A program made the position numbers and the translations under genes. From contig JACDUA010000025.1 in assembly GCA_013519935.1 (NCBI GenBank), forward strand, positions 1-53,979: a stretch of 53,979 bases of DNA. Direction: 5' to 3'. This DNA comes from Ectothiorhodospiraceae bacterium WFHF3C12. GTDB lineage: Bacteria > Pseudomonadota > Gammaproteobacteria > Nitrococcales > Nitrococcaceae. The notes beneath the pieces were generated by a model. The model made no database searches. It had not been told where the DNA came from and saw only the letters and a program-made list of their open reading frames with translations. Below are positions 1-7,897 of the stretch, piece after piece. Numbering within the stretch: the stretch's first letter is position 1; every line of letters starts with the position of its first letter.

Positions 1-1
1 G

Positions 2-760
2 CGCCTGGCCGAGGCGGGCTACGCCGGCGCAGACAAGCTCGTGCCGCTGACGTTTCTCATCATCATCGCCACGGTGGTGATCCAGAGCGCCACGGCGCGT
101 CCCCTGGCGCGGGTCCTCGGCGTCACCGAGCCCCCGCCCCGGGGCGTGCTGCTCGTCGGCGCCAACAACGTCGGCCGGGCCATCGGCCAGGCCCTCAAAG
201 GGCTGGAAATCCCGGTGCTGCTGGCGGACGCCAACTGGGACAACATCAACGCCGCGCGCATGGACGGCCTACCCGTCTACTACGGCAATCCAACGTCGGA
301 GCATGCCGAGCGCCATCTCGAGCTCACCGGCCTGGGGCGGCTCATGGCGGTATCGCCACGCAGCGATCTCAACACCCTGGCCTGCCTGCATTTCGCCAAG
401 GAATTCGGCCAGCACAACGTCTTCCGCCTGCCGCCGGGTGAACGGGACCTGCGTTTGCCGGCGGAGATCCGCCGGCGCCACCGAAAGGACAATACCCTGT
501 TCAGCGACGACGCCACCTATTCCAAGCTGGCCAGCCTGCTGGCCCAGGGCGGCTCGGTGAAGGCCACCAAGCTCACCGAGGAGTTCGGATACGCCGACTA
601 CGTGGAGCGGCGTGACGCGGCGACGGTGCCGCTGTTCGCCATGGACCCGCGGGGCCGCATCCGGATATTCGGCGGCGAGGAGGATCCGGAGCCAGGGCCG
701 GGCTGGATCATGGTGGCGCTGGTGCCGAACGGCGAGCAGCGCAGGAACGACGCGTCCTAG
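2..760 (+). CDS. CPA1-type cation/proton antiporter with C-terminal RCK (TrkA-N) domain, 5' partial
   Basis: The reading frame is open from the first bases of the window, so the N-terminal membrane core lies outside; 252 residues are visible. What remains starts with the last transmembrane helix (PLTFLIIIATVVIQ) and the post-helix motif TARPLARVLG seen at the end of NhaP-type sodium or potassium/proton antiporters. A Rossmann-like nucleotide-binding domain follows (VLLVGANNVGRAIGQAL, then a D at the end of strand 2 in LLADANWD), as in TrkA-N/RCK domains that gate cation transport in response to nucleotides. The last ~100 residues form a cytoplasmic tail with no motif I recognise. The stop codon overlaps that of the convergent downstream gene in one CTAG. 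Cation specificity cannot be read from this fragment. Confidence 0.85.
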   Translation, partial: RLAEAGYAGADKLVPLTFLIIIATVVIQSATARPLARVLGVTEPPPRGVLLVGANNVGRAIGQALKGLEIPVLLADANWDNINAARMDGLPVYYGNPTSEHAERHLELTGLGRLMAVSPRSDLNTLACLHFAKEFGQHNVFRLPPGERDLRLPAEIRRRHRKDNTLFSDDATYSKLASLLAQGGSVKATKLTEEFGYADYVERRDAATVPLFAMDPRGRIRIFGGEEDPEPGPGWIMVALVPNGEQRRNDAS

Positions 761-1194
761 CCGCCTGCGTGCCGGCCGAGGCGGTGGCTGGCGGCCTCGG
801 CCCCGGCACGCACTGCCCGGAGCTGCTCGACGGCCACCGCCGGCGTTCCCGGGAGCGCCAGGGCCTGGTCCACATACCGAATCAGGCTGCGCTCCTCCGC
901 CAGCCGCTCGTCCAGATGGGCCTGCGCCCGGTCGCCCTTGAGTGAGGCCATCAGGGTTTCGGCGAGCTCGTGGAAGAGATAGCTGTCCGGCTTGCTGCCG
1001 TCCGGCAGGTCTCCTAGCGCCCCGATGGCCTCGCCGATCTGGCGGGCCTGAGCGGCGCATTCCTCACCCCGCTGTCGAAAGAAGGTGGCAAGTTCCTGGT
1101 CCAGATCATGCCGGGCATAGCCATAATACTCGGCGAGGGCGAGGAGCTGGCCCCGCACCTCGTTCATGGCCACTTGTCGATCGTCGCGAAGCAT
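757..1194 (-). CDS. DUF2383/PA2169-like four-helix-bundle protein
   Basis: A 145-residue all-helical, soluble protein. The pattern of long amphipathic helices (LLALAEYYGYARHDLDQELATFFRQRGEECAAQARQIGEAI, then an acidic loop, then HELAETLMASLKGDRAQAHLDERLAEERSLIRYVDQAL) resembles the ferritin-like DUF2383/PA2169 family, whose role is unknown but often stress-linked. I chose the ATG at 1194, preceded by GAGGA at short spacing; an ATG at 1167 is an alternative and the ORF itself runs back to 1218. It lies alone between a convergent antiporter, whose stop codon it overlaps, and the pirin gene further upstream on the same strand. The family assignment is from pattern memory and is only moderately sure. 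Confidence 0.7.
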   Translation of the reverse strand: MLRDDRQVAMNEVRGQLLALAEYYGYARHDLDQELATFFRQRGEECAAQARQIGEAIGALGDLPDGSKPDSYLFHELAETLMASLKGDRAQAHLDERLAEERSLIRYVDQALALPGTPAVAVEQLRAVRAGAEAASHRLGRHAGG

Positions 1195-1302
1195 GTTCCT
1201 CGTCGCCGGGCACGGCATACTGCAAAGGGATCGTCTCCGAGTCTACTAGGCCGGCTCCGCCGATCCCACCGGCGGCGACGAGGCGGGCCCGGGCCATCGC
1301 CG

Positions 1303-2193
1303 TCAGGCGCCGGCTCGCAGCCCCTGTCGGGCCTCGCCGGCCAGGGTGCCCGCCTGATAGTCGCGCAGGGCCTGCTCGATTTCCTCGCGGCTGTTCATGA
1401 CGAAGGGCCCGTACTGCACCACCGGCTCGCCGAGGGGCCGGGCGGCCAGCAGGAGCAGCCCCACGTCGGACGCTGCCTCGAACGCCACCACTTCGCCGTC
1501 GGACAGCACGCCGGCGTTGCCGTGCTCGACCAGACCATCGTTCACGCCGCCGCCCGGTACGCCGACCGCGCCCCGGTACACGTAGAAGAAGCCGCTGTGC
1601 CCCGGCGGTATCCGGTGCTCGAAGCGCCCGCCCGCGGGCAACCGCAGGTCCAGGAACAGGGGCTGCGTGCTGATGCCGCTGACCGGGCCGGTCACCGCCT
1701 CGCCGCCGATATGGGCGTCGCCGGCCAGGATGCGCGCCAGCCCGCCGCCAGGCAGCGTCCGCTCCGGGATGCGGTCGGCCTGGATGTCCTCGTACGAGGG
1801 ATCCTTCATCTTCTCCGCCGCCGGCAGGTTGATCCACAGCTGGAAGCCCTGCATGCGGCCGCTGGTCTGCTCCGGCATCTCCGAGTGCATGATCCCCCGG
1901 CCCGCGCTCATCCACTGCAGGCCCCCATCCTGGAGCAGACCCTCGTTGCCCATGTGATCGCGGTGGCGCATGCGGCCTTCGAGCATGTAGGTCACCGTCT
2001 CGAAACCGCGATGGGGATGGGTGGGAAACCCGGCCATGTAGTCCGCGGCATCGTCCGAGCCGAGCTCGTCGAGCATGAGGAACGGGTCCAGCCGCGCGCC
2101 CGGGCCCTGGCCCAGGCTGCGGCGTATACGCACACCGGCGCCGTCGGAGGTCGGCATGCCGGGAACGATCCGGGCGAGTCTACGCTGTGTCAT
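1303..2193 (-). CDS. Pirin family protein
   Basis: A 296-residue bicupin of normal pirin length. The N-terminal cupin carries HPHRG (His59, His61) and MHSEMPE (His103, Glu105), the four ligands of the pirin metal site; QLWINLPAAEKM and PSYEDI are further conserved pirin blocks. The C-terminal cupin is more divergent, as usual. Bacterial pirins act as cytoplasmic quercetinase-like dioxygenases or as modulators of metabolic enzymes; nothing here says which. The preceding 166 bases (2194-2359) separate it from the hypothetical gene upstream on the same strand. The first ATG gives the expected N-terminus (TQRRLARIV), so the start is likely right. Confidence 0.92.
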   Translation of the reverse strand: MTQRRLARIVPGMPTSDGAGVRIRRSLGQGPGARLDPFLMLDELGSDDAADYMAGFPTHPHRGFETVTYMLEGRMRHRDHMGNEGLLQDGGLQWMSAGRGIMHSEMPEQTSGRMQGFQLWINLPAAEKMKDPSYEDIQADRIPERTLPGGGLARILAGDAHIGGEAVTGPVSGISTQPLFLDLRLPAGGRFEHRIPPGHSGFFYVYRGAVGVPGGGVNDGLVEHGNAGVLSDGEVVAFEAASDVGLLLLAARPLGEPVVQYGPFVMNSREEIEQALRDYQAGTLAGEARQGLRAGA

Positions 2194-2359
2194 CGTCGCG
2201 TCTCCCTGTCAGGGACGCCGCCGCCAAACGCGGGCGAACGGCCAGAAACCGTGGAAGTGCAACGATCATACGCCCGGCCTCACGGGCTGTCGGCCATCCG
2301 GCGTGGAACGCTTTGTTGCTCCCCGGGAAACAGTACCAGGGAAGAACGCCGGGATTGTT

Positions 2360-2782
2360 CTACCGCAACGTGAACCCGCCCGAGCCGCCGGGCCCGCCCT
2401 GGCCCCCGTAACCGCCCTGACCGCCTAAACCGCCGCCGCCCATGGAGTCCGGCGTAACGATCGACGAGGCCTGCTCGCGCTGCATCTCCTGGAGCCGGCG
2501 GATGGTGTCGTCGGCGGCCTTGCGGGCCTCCTCAGCGAACTTCTCGCCCGCGTCCTTTAGGTTCTGCGCCTCGATCTCGAAGCTCAGCGGCAGGGCGCCG
2601 GCGGGCGTCATGATCTGCGTCTGCCCCACGTAGACCACCGACCGGGATTCATCCCGATTGCCGTCGCCGTCCACCGGGGTCATGCGCATGATGCTGCCGA
2701 TCCGGCGGTCGGTGAACGCCTCCTCCAGGTAGAGGTTGTCGGTGTCCATTCTGAGTTCGGCCTGCTCTTCGCCTGCAGCCAT
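2360..2782 (-). CDS. Hypothetical cytoplasmic protein with glycine-rich tail
   Basis: A 140-residue protein I do not recognise. The start at 2782 is preceded by AGGAGC at good spacing, although the ORF is open further upstream to 2893. The N-terminal part (residues ~10-85) looks like a compact beta domain (LYLEEAFTDRRIGSIMRMTPVDGDG, then VVYVGQTQIMTPAGALPLSFEIEAQNL). A charged helix follows (AGEKFAEEARKAADDTIRRLQEMQRE), then a tail of about 25 residues made of GGQGG/GGPGG repeats. No signal peptide or membrane segment is visible. It is divergent from the antiporter gene at 2956, and the 173 bases between them should hold both promoters. Possibly a self-assembling or membrane-associated adaptor, but no function should be assigned. 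Confidence 0.75.
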   Translation of the reverse strand: MAAGEEQAELRMDTDNLYLEEAFTDRRIGSIMRMTPVDGDGNRDESRSVVYVGQTQIMTPAGALPLSFEIEAQNLKDAGEKFAEEARKAADDTIRRLQEMQREQASSIVTPDSMGGGGLGGQGGYGGQGGPGGSGGFTLR

Positions 2783-2955
2783 AACGTTGCTCCTGTCAGC
2801 TGTCTGAAATTCGATGAAACGTCGTCCGCCCGCCGCGGTCCACCAGTCGGCGCTGAAGTCGCCCGGCGGCCGGTGCCGGTACGGTCTATACAAGGAAACG
2901 TAAGGGTAACAGAGCCAATGACAAGAACAGCCTGCGAGCGTGCGGGAGGGACGCC

Positions 2956-4200
2956 ATGAACCTCGCCCTGTGGTGCCTGCTTCTGGGGTCTCTCCTGCTG
3001 TCCATGGGATTGACCGGCGAGGGCAACCGCCGCTGGCCGGTAACTTCGGCCATGGTGTACCTGGCCGTCGGCCTCGCCATCGGTCCCAGCCTGCTGCATG
3101 TGTTCCATTTCAACCCGCTGAAACAGTCGGCCACCCTGGAGCTGATTACGGAAGGCGCGGTACTGCTGTCGCTGTTCACGGCGGGCGTGAAGATGCCCGT
3201 GCCACTGTCACCGCGGCGCTGGCATGCCCCGCTGTTGCTGGCGTTCCTCGCCATGGCCCTGACCGTGGGCTTCATGGCGGCCTTCGGGCACTGGCTGCTG
3301 GGCCTTTCATGGGGCGCCGCCGTGTTGCTGGCTGCAATCCTCGCCCCCACGGACCCGGTCCTGGCGACCGACGTTCAGGTCCGCCATCCCGGTGACCGCA
3401 ACCGGTTGCGCTTCCGGCTGACCTGCGAGGCCGGCATGAACGACGGCAGCGCCTTTCCGTTCGTGATGCTGGGTCTGGGCCTGCTCGGGCTGCATGACCT
3501 GGGCCCGGCTTGGCGCGACTGGCTGATCATCGACGTCGCCTGGGCCACCATCGGCGGCATCGCCATCGGCGCGGCGGCCGGCGCGGCGGTGGGCTTCCTC
3601 ACCGACCGGGTGCGACACGGTGCCGGCCTGCACGGGTTATGGGACGACTTTATCGGCCTGGGCCTGATCGGCCTGGTCTACGGCCTGGCGCTGGCCGCCA
3701 ATACCTGGGGATTCCTGGCGGTGTTCTTCGCTGCCGTGGCGCTGCGCCAGACCGAGGAGATGATCGAGCGCCGGCGCCGCCGGGCGGGGCCGAGGGCACG
3801 CGCCCCGCGCCTGTCCGACAACACGCTGCCCTTCAAGGAGCAGCTGGAACGGCTCAGCGAGCTCGCCCTGGTGCTGATCGTGGGCGGCACCCTGTTCCTG
3901 GATTCCTGGAGTTGGCGTGCCGTCGCAACGGCCGCCGTGCTTTTCCTCGTAGCAAGGCCGCTCGGCGTGGCCGCGGCACTCACCGGCTCCCCGGTGCCCT
4001 GGCGCCAGCGTCTGACCCTGGGCTGGTTCGGCGTGCGGGGTATCGGCTCGCTCTACTACCTGATGTACGCCATCGAGCACGGCATCTCCGAGCCGCTGGC
4101 GCTGGAGCTCATCCACGTCACGCTGATCGTCATTACCCTGTCCATCCTCGTGCACGGGGTCAGCGTCCGTTTGCCGTGGATGCGCCGCCAGGGCCACTGA
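2956..4200 (+). CDS. CPA1 family cation:proton antiporter (NhaP-like)
   Basis: A 414-residue integral membrane protein with about twelve hydrophobic segments. Two CPA1 signatures are clear: LAPTDPVLATDV, and EAGMNDGSAFPFV carrying the Asn-Asp pair that binds the transported cation and proton. The C-terminal half has VRGIGSLYYLMYA, also conserved in NhaP-type exchangers. It would exchange Na+ or K+ for protons across the inner membrane, supporting pH and salt homeostasis. Unlike the partial antiporter at the left edge it has no cytoplasmic RCK domain. The start ATG follows GGGAGGG at good distance. The small DUF3096 gene lies 102 bases downstream on the same strand. Confidence 0.9.
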   Translation: MNLALWCLLLGSLLLSMGLTGEGNRRWPVTSAMVYLAVGLAIGPSLLHVFHFNPLKQSATLELITEGAVLLSLFTAGVKMPVPLSPRRWHAPLLLAFLAMALTVGFMAAFGHWLLGLSWGAAVLLAAILAPTDPVLATDVQVRHPGDRNRLRFRLTCEAGMNDGSAFPFVMLGLGLLGLHDLGPAWRDWLIIDVAWATIGGIAIGAAAGAAVGFLTDRVRHGAGLHGLWDDFIGLGLIGLVYGLALAANTWGFLAVFFAAVALRQTEEMIERRRRRAGPRARAPRLSDNTLPFKEQLERLSELALVLIVGGTLFLDSWSWRAVATAAVLFLVARPLGVAAALTGSPVPWRQRLTLGWFGVRGIGSLYYLMYAIEHGISEPLALELIHVTLIVITLSILVHGVSVRLPWMRRQGH

Positions 4201-4302
4201 AGGGCCGCGGTCAGCCAGCATCCCGGGTAACCGGTACCGGCGCTCGACCGCTCGTGCCTGAACCGGTAGCTTTTCACCCGCCAACGACAAGGAGAACCAT
4301 GC

Positions 4303-4431
4303 ATGTACATTGAAGTGGAGCCACTACTGGCACTGGCCGCCGGCATCGGCGTGCTGATATTTCCCAAGCTGCTCAACTATATCGTCGGGATTTACCTGAT
4401 CGCCGTCGGTGTGGTCGGTCTGATTCAGTAG
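4303..4431 (+). CDS. DUF3096 small membrane protein (42 aa)
   Basis: A 42-residue ORF beginning MYIEVEPLLALAAG and ending GVVGLIQ, with AAGIGVLIFPKLLNYIVGIY in the middle. Two short hydrophobic helices flank the FPKLLNYIVGIYLI motif, which matches the DUF3096 family of tiny inner-membrane proteins of unknown function. AAGGAG sits 8 bases before the ATG. An upstream ATG at 4299 is in another frame and stops at once. The gene is between the antiporter (same strand) and mtfA (convergent, stops 14 bases apart). Confidence 0.8.
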   Translation: MYIEVEPLLALAAGIGVLIFPKLLNYIVGIYLIAVGVVGLIQ

Positions 4432-4444
4432 GCCGCGGCCCGGC

Positions 4445-5206
4445 TCAGCCCAGCCGGGTGAGCGGATCCTGCCGGTAGTAGCCGCGCAGGCACTCGTAGA
4501 CACCGGGATAGGCGTCCCGCAGCGCCCGCGGCACCTCGAAGAAGGCCTCGCTGGCGACGGCGAAGAATTCGGCCGGGTTCTCCAGGGCGTAGGGATCCAG
4601 TGGGAGCGGCGCCCCGAGCCGCTCCCGCTCGCCGAGGTCATCGAAGGCGCCGGTGAATGCCGCGCTCCAGTCGGATGCCCGCATCTCCGGCGGCAACGGC
4701 GGATAGCCATTGGCGTCGCCGTTGAGCATGTCCAGCTTGTGTGCGAGCTCATGGACAACCAGATTGTAGCCGTCGAGGGCCGTGACGGAGGCGTGAACGT
4801 CCTCGCGCGAGAGCACCAGCGGCCCGCCCTCCCAGGCCTCGCCGCTCAGGTCCGCGTCCTCGGTGTGAACGACGCCGGCCTCGTCCACCAACTCGTGGCG
4901 GGCGCTGAAGCCGCCGTCGTACATGACCACCGTCGTCCAGCCCTTGAGCAGGTCGTAGTCCAGGGCCATGACCATCAGCCCGGCGTGGGCAGCGACCGCG
5001 ACGCGGGTCTCCGCCGGCACGACACCCTCGACACCGTGGAAGACCTTGTCCTGCAGAAAGAGGGTGGCAACGGCCCGTAGGCGGTCCAGCTGCGTTGTGT
5101 CCAGCCCGGCGAGCTGCGGCATCTGCGCCGTCACGCCGGCCCAGACCGAATCGGGGATGGGCCGGCGCGTGATGCGGCGCCGGCGCCACCAGTGCTTGAC
5201 CCCCAT
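4445..5206 (-). CDS. mtfA: MtfA family zinc metallopeptidase / Mlc regulator
   Basis: A 253-residue cytoplasmic protein with the gluzincin motif HELAHKLD (His152, Glu153, His156) followed by a conserved acidic stretch (FFAVASEAFFE) that supplies the third zinc ligand in this family. In E. coli MtfA binds the glucose repressor Mlc (DgsA) and has aminopeptidase activity. The N-terminal block (WWRRRRITRRPIPDSVWAGV) and the FL..K.F.G..G motif are typical of the family. Start chosen at 5206, with GGAGG 8 bases upstream; the ORF continues upstream without a good ribosome site. Whether an Mlc homologue exists in this organism cannot be told from the window. Confidence 0.92.
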   Translation of the reverse strand: MGVKHWWRRRRITRRPIPDSVWAGVTAQMPQLAGLDTTQLDRLRAVATLFLQDKVFHGVEGVVPAETRVAVAAHAGLMVMALDYDLLKGWTTVVMYDGGFSARHELVDEAGVVHTEDADLSGEAWEGGPLVLSREDVHASVTALDGYNLVVHELAHKLDMLNGDANGYPPLPPEMRASDWSAAFTGAFDDLGERERLGAPLPLDPYALENPAEFFAVASEAFFEVPRALRDAYPGVYECLRGYYRQDPLTRLG

Positions 5207-5402
5207 GTAGCGTGCCTCCGTCGAGTGGTGCGAGCCGCGTGAGCCAGGATGGCGGACGCAGCGGCGGCGCATCGTCAGCCCGATCGCCGGTGTGAACCCA
5301 TACGCAGTTTTCCATGGTCTGGTGTGCCAGGGTAGCCGTGCCGGTCAAGGCACGCCGGCGCAGTCACAGGGAAATGTTCTGCCAACCCAGGGATTGGAGC
5401 TC

Positions 5403-5750
5403 ATGGACGAGACCGACGACGACGGCTACCTCATCCTCACCCGCCGCGCCAACGAAACCCTCCGTATAGGCGATGACATCCTGCTGCACGTCGTCTCCGT
5501 GGGCCGGAACGTGCGCATCAGCGTCGAGGCGCCGGACGACAAGCGCATCCTGCGCTCCGAGCTGCTGAACCAGCAACCGCGCCGGGAACGTGAGGCCGCG
5601 AAGCCCCCCCAGGCCGCAGAACCCCGGCAGCCATACAAGGCCCAGGCCGGGGAGGCTACCCGTGCCCAGCCGGTGGTCCGCTACCGACGACGCCGGCGAC
5701 TGGCGGTCACTGACTCCGGAACCGACACCGACTCCCGGGACCGCGGCTGA
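5403..5750 (+). CDS. CsrA-like carbon storage regulator with N- and C-terminal extensions
   Basis: The core (residues 10-57: LILTRRANETLRIGDD, VRISVEAPDDKRILRSELL) is a CsrA/RsmA fold, a homodimeric RNA-binding protein that blocks ribosome access at GGA motifs. RNA-contact residues are kept: Leu12, Arg14 and Arg15 in strand 1, and Arg51 in strand 5, equivalent to E. coli Arg44. Two features are odd. CsrA normally starts directly with M-L-I-L, but here an acidic leader MDETDDDGY precedes strand 1. The protein runs to 115 residues instead of about 60, with a Pro/Gln/Arg-rich tail containing RYRRRRR. The ATG at 5403 follows TTGGAG; upstream ATGs have no ribosome site. Probably a paralogue of the canonical CsrA encoded elsewhere. 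Confidence 0.85.
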   Translation: MDETDDDGYLILTRRANETLRIGDDILLHVVSVGRNVRISVEAPDDKRILRSELLNQQPRREREAAKPPQAAEPRQPYKAQAGEATRAQPVVRYRRRRRLAVTDSGTDTDSRDRG

Positions 5751-6161
5751 GGCGTCGCCTCCGCGACACGACCACTGACCGGCCGCGGCAGGACCGAATC
5801 GACGCTGGCGGCCTTTGCCGGGAAATACCCCCATCCTGGAGGGCGGTCTCGATCACACGGGCCGGCGGCGGATCCGTGCTGCCTCGCGCGCTGATTCTTC
5901 CGTGTTCCATCTAGCTGAACGCGAAAAACAATTACTAAGTGTACAGTTTTTGTGATATATATCCCATATATACGTGCCTGTTGTATAATATTTTAGAACA
6001 ATATGTACAATTTTATGGACACGTGCGTCGCGAACCGGTCGGCAATACGCAGGCCACCGGCGAGAGCGCCGTGGAAAAGTTGTACAAAGAAGACGGCACG
6101 TTGACGGAAACGGACTCTCCCGCGTCGCCACAGCCCCATCGATCTCAAGGGGAGAGAACGA
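5751..6161. promoter_or_regulatory. AT-rich regulatory island upstream of the MHYT gene
   Basis: This 411-base interval has no convincing gene. In the middle (about 5925-6015) base composition drops sharply to AT-rich, unlike anything else in the window. It contains four TGTA(C/T)A palindromes, starting at 5940, 5982, 6004 and 6081; the last is TTGTACAA. GTTGTATAATA at 5980-5990 contains a perfect sigma70 -10 element preceded by TG, so a promoter reading rightwards is plausible. The repeated TGTACA motif resembles operators of MerR-family B12 photoreceptors (LitR/CarH), which is inference only. The likely target is the MHYT gene at 6162; csrA lies upstream on the same strand. Confidence 0.5.
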
Positions 6162-6908
6162 ATGACCAACCAACTCGGCGACTACAACCTCTGGCTGGTA
6201 CTGCTGTCTTATGGTGTCTCCGTGGCGGGGGCACTGACCGGACTGCTCATGACGCGTTATATCCGCCAGGCCGACGGCGGCATCAGCTTCCTGTGGCTGG
6301 CCGCCGCGTCGCTGGTAATCGGCGGCTGCGGCATCTGGGCCATGCATTTCCTGGGCATGATCGCCTATGATCCGGGCGCGATGGTGAGCTACGACATCGC
6401 CATCACCGCCACCTCCTTCGTCGTACCGGTCCTGTTCACCGGCATCGGGCTCTACTGCGTCACCCGCTGGGGTGGCACCGCGGCCACCCTCCTGATTGGC
6501 GGCGTGTTCATGGGCAGCGGCGTCGCCACCATGCACTACTCCGGCATGGCCGCCATGCGGATTGCCGCGACCATGCGCTATGACAGCGTGCTTCTGATCG
6601 CTTCCCTGGGGATCGCCGTGGCGGCGTCCGTGGTGGCGCTCTGGGTCATCGAGCGCGTGGGGGGCGTGCTGCGCTTCGCGAGCGCGCCGGTGCTCGGCAT
6701 CGCCGTCTGCGGCATGCATTACACCGGCATGGCGGCCATGCGGCTGACGGCCACCGGCCAATCCGTGGACTATTTCAACGGCGCCATCACCGAGTCGCTC
6801 ATGAGCCTGCCGGTGACGGTGATCGCCCTCAGCGCCTGCGCCGCCGGCATCTACATGGTCATTGGCGAGAGCCACCGTCGCCACATGAGCGCCCGGGCGG
6901 CGGCCTGA
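6162..6908 (+). CDS. Stand-alone MHYT domain integral membrane sensor protein
   Basis: A 248-residue, seven-helix inner-membrane protein with three copies of the MHYT signature: AMHFLGM, TMHYSGMAAMRI and GMHYTGMAAMRL. The Met/His pairs at the outer membrane face are proposed to bind copper and sense a diatomic gas or redox state. MHYT domains usually precede GGDEF/EAL, kinase or HTH output domains. Here the protein ends after the last helix (ESHRRHMSARAAA), so output must come from a partner or the domain works alone. AAGGGGAGAG precedes the ATG. The AT-rich island upstream suggests dedicated transcriptional control. Confidence 0.9.
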   Translation: MTNQLGDYNLWLVLLSYGVSVAGALTGLLMTRYIRQADGGISFLWLAAASLVIGGCGIWAMHFLGMIAYDPGAMVSYDIAITATSFVVPVLFTGIGLYCVTRWGGTAATLLIGGVFMGSGVATMHYSGMAAMRIAATMRYDSVLLIASLGIAVAASVVALWVIERVGGVLRFASAPVLGIAVCGMHYTGMAAMRLTATGQSVDYFNGAITESLMSLPVTVIALSACAAGIYMVIGESHRRHMSARAAA

Positions 6909-7005
6909 GGCGCTTCCTCCAGCCCGGGTGCCCTACCCGGGCTGGCGCCCTGGAGCCAGTACGGGTATCGTTGCGGGCGCATTCCGAAGGATCTCACCGC
7001 CGCCC

Positions 7006-7242
7006 ATGATTCGATACCGCCTGGTTTTCTACGGCGACCTGCTCCCGGACGTGGATCGGGAGCGCTGCCTGCAGTCGCTCTCCGCGACGTTCGGCCATTC
7101 CGTGGAACGCATGCGGCCGTTTCTGTTCTCGGGGCGGCCCGCCATTATCAAGACCGTGCGCCAGTACGATACGGCCGAGCGCTTCGTGGACGCCTTCGCC
7201 AAGGCCGGTGCCGTGCTGCACATCGAAGAGGTCCGTGGGTAG
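7006..7242 (+). CDS. Small soluble single-domain protein (about 78 aa)
   Basis: Residues RYRLVFYGDLLP, SATFG, FSGRPAIIKTV, and a helix ending FAKAGAVLHIEEV form a beta-alpha-beta pattern. I recognise the same pattern as an N-terminal appendage on many gammaproteobacterial membrane proteins (LVFxGxxxPG, LFxxxxxxxxxLFSGKPVVIKKG, YxxALxxAGAxxxI). Here it stands alone, with no membrane segment. The start at 7006 is internal to a longer ORF that opens at 6928; the longer N-terminus (PYPGWRPGAS) does not look like the family, and GAAGGA lies 11 bases before the chosen ATG. Function unknown. Its neighbours, the MHYT gene and the yaiL-like gene, give no strong clue. Confidence 0.65.
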   Translation: MIRYRLVFYGDLLPDVDRERCLQSLSATFGHSVERMRPFLFSGRPAIIKTVRQYDTAERFVDAFAKAGAVLHIEEVRG

Positions 7243-7372
7243 GGAGCAACCCGCCTCAACGGGCGGAACCTGTTTCGGCCGGGGCGCATCGAACGGTATG
7301 CTTTGAGGACACCCCGCTTGCCGGGGCGCTTCGGAACAGGGATGGGAACACGAGTCAGCGGCTGGTGATGCC

Positions 7373-7897
7373 ATGAGCGACGCATTGCGTGAACAGTTAC
7401 TGAAGGCGGGCCTGACCACGGAACAGGACGTCAAGCAGGCCAGGAGCGAGAAGAAGCGCAAGGGCAAACCCAAGCGCAAGGCGCAGCCCGCGCCGGCCCA
7501 AACGGAGGCCGAACGGCGCGAGGCCGAAAAGCGCGCGCGCGACCGGGCCCTGAACCGTGAGCGGGAGGCGGAACGCCAGCGCAAGGCGGACGAGCATGCC
7601 GCGCGCGAACTGGTCGTCAAGCACGAGATCCCCCATGGCCAGGACGGCGAGATAGGCTTCAATTTCACCTACGGCAGCCGCATCAAGCAGATCTACGTCA
7701 ACGCCGAGCAGCAGAAGCAACTCGCCGCCGGCACGCTGGCCATCGCCCGCACCCGCGGCCGGTTTCGCCTGATCCCGCGGGAGGTCGCGGAGAAGGTGAA
7801 ACCGAAGGCCCCGTTCATCATCGCCTTTCTCGACGAAGGCGGGGATGACGATCCCGCCTACGAGGAGCATCCCATTCCCGACGACCTGGTGTGGTGA
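7373..7897 (+). CDS. DUF2058 family protein (YaiL-like)
   Basis: A 174-residue cytoplasmic protein. The N-terminus (MSDALREQLLKAGLT) and the following highly charged coiled-coil (KKRKGKPKRKAQ, EAERREAEKRARDRALNREREAERQRKADEHA) are diagnostic of DUF2058. The C-terminal beta domain (IGFNFTYGSRIKQIYVNAEQQKQLAAGTLAIART, then YRLIP-like RFRLIPREVAEKV) completes the family pattern. E. coli YaiL has been described as nucleoid- or polysome-associated, but no firm role is known. It overlaps the next gene by one base (TGATG), suggesting translational coupling. Confidence 0.9.
   Translation: MSDALREQLLKAGLTTEQDVKQARSEKKRKGKPKRKAQPAPAQTEAERREAEKRARDRALNREREAERQRKADEHAARELVVKHEIPHGQDGEIGFNFTYGSRIKQIYVNAEQQKQLAAGTLAIARTRGRFRLIPREVAEKVKPKAPFIIAFLDEGGDDDPAYEEHPIPDDLVW

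Noticed and set aside
5292-5402. Longer CsrA start at 5292
   Set aside because: The upstream ATG has no ribosome site and adds a non-conserved segment, whereas TTGGAG precedes the ATG at 5403.
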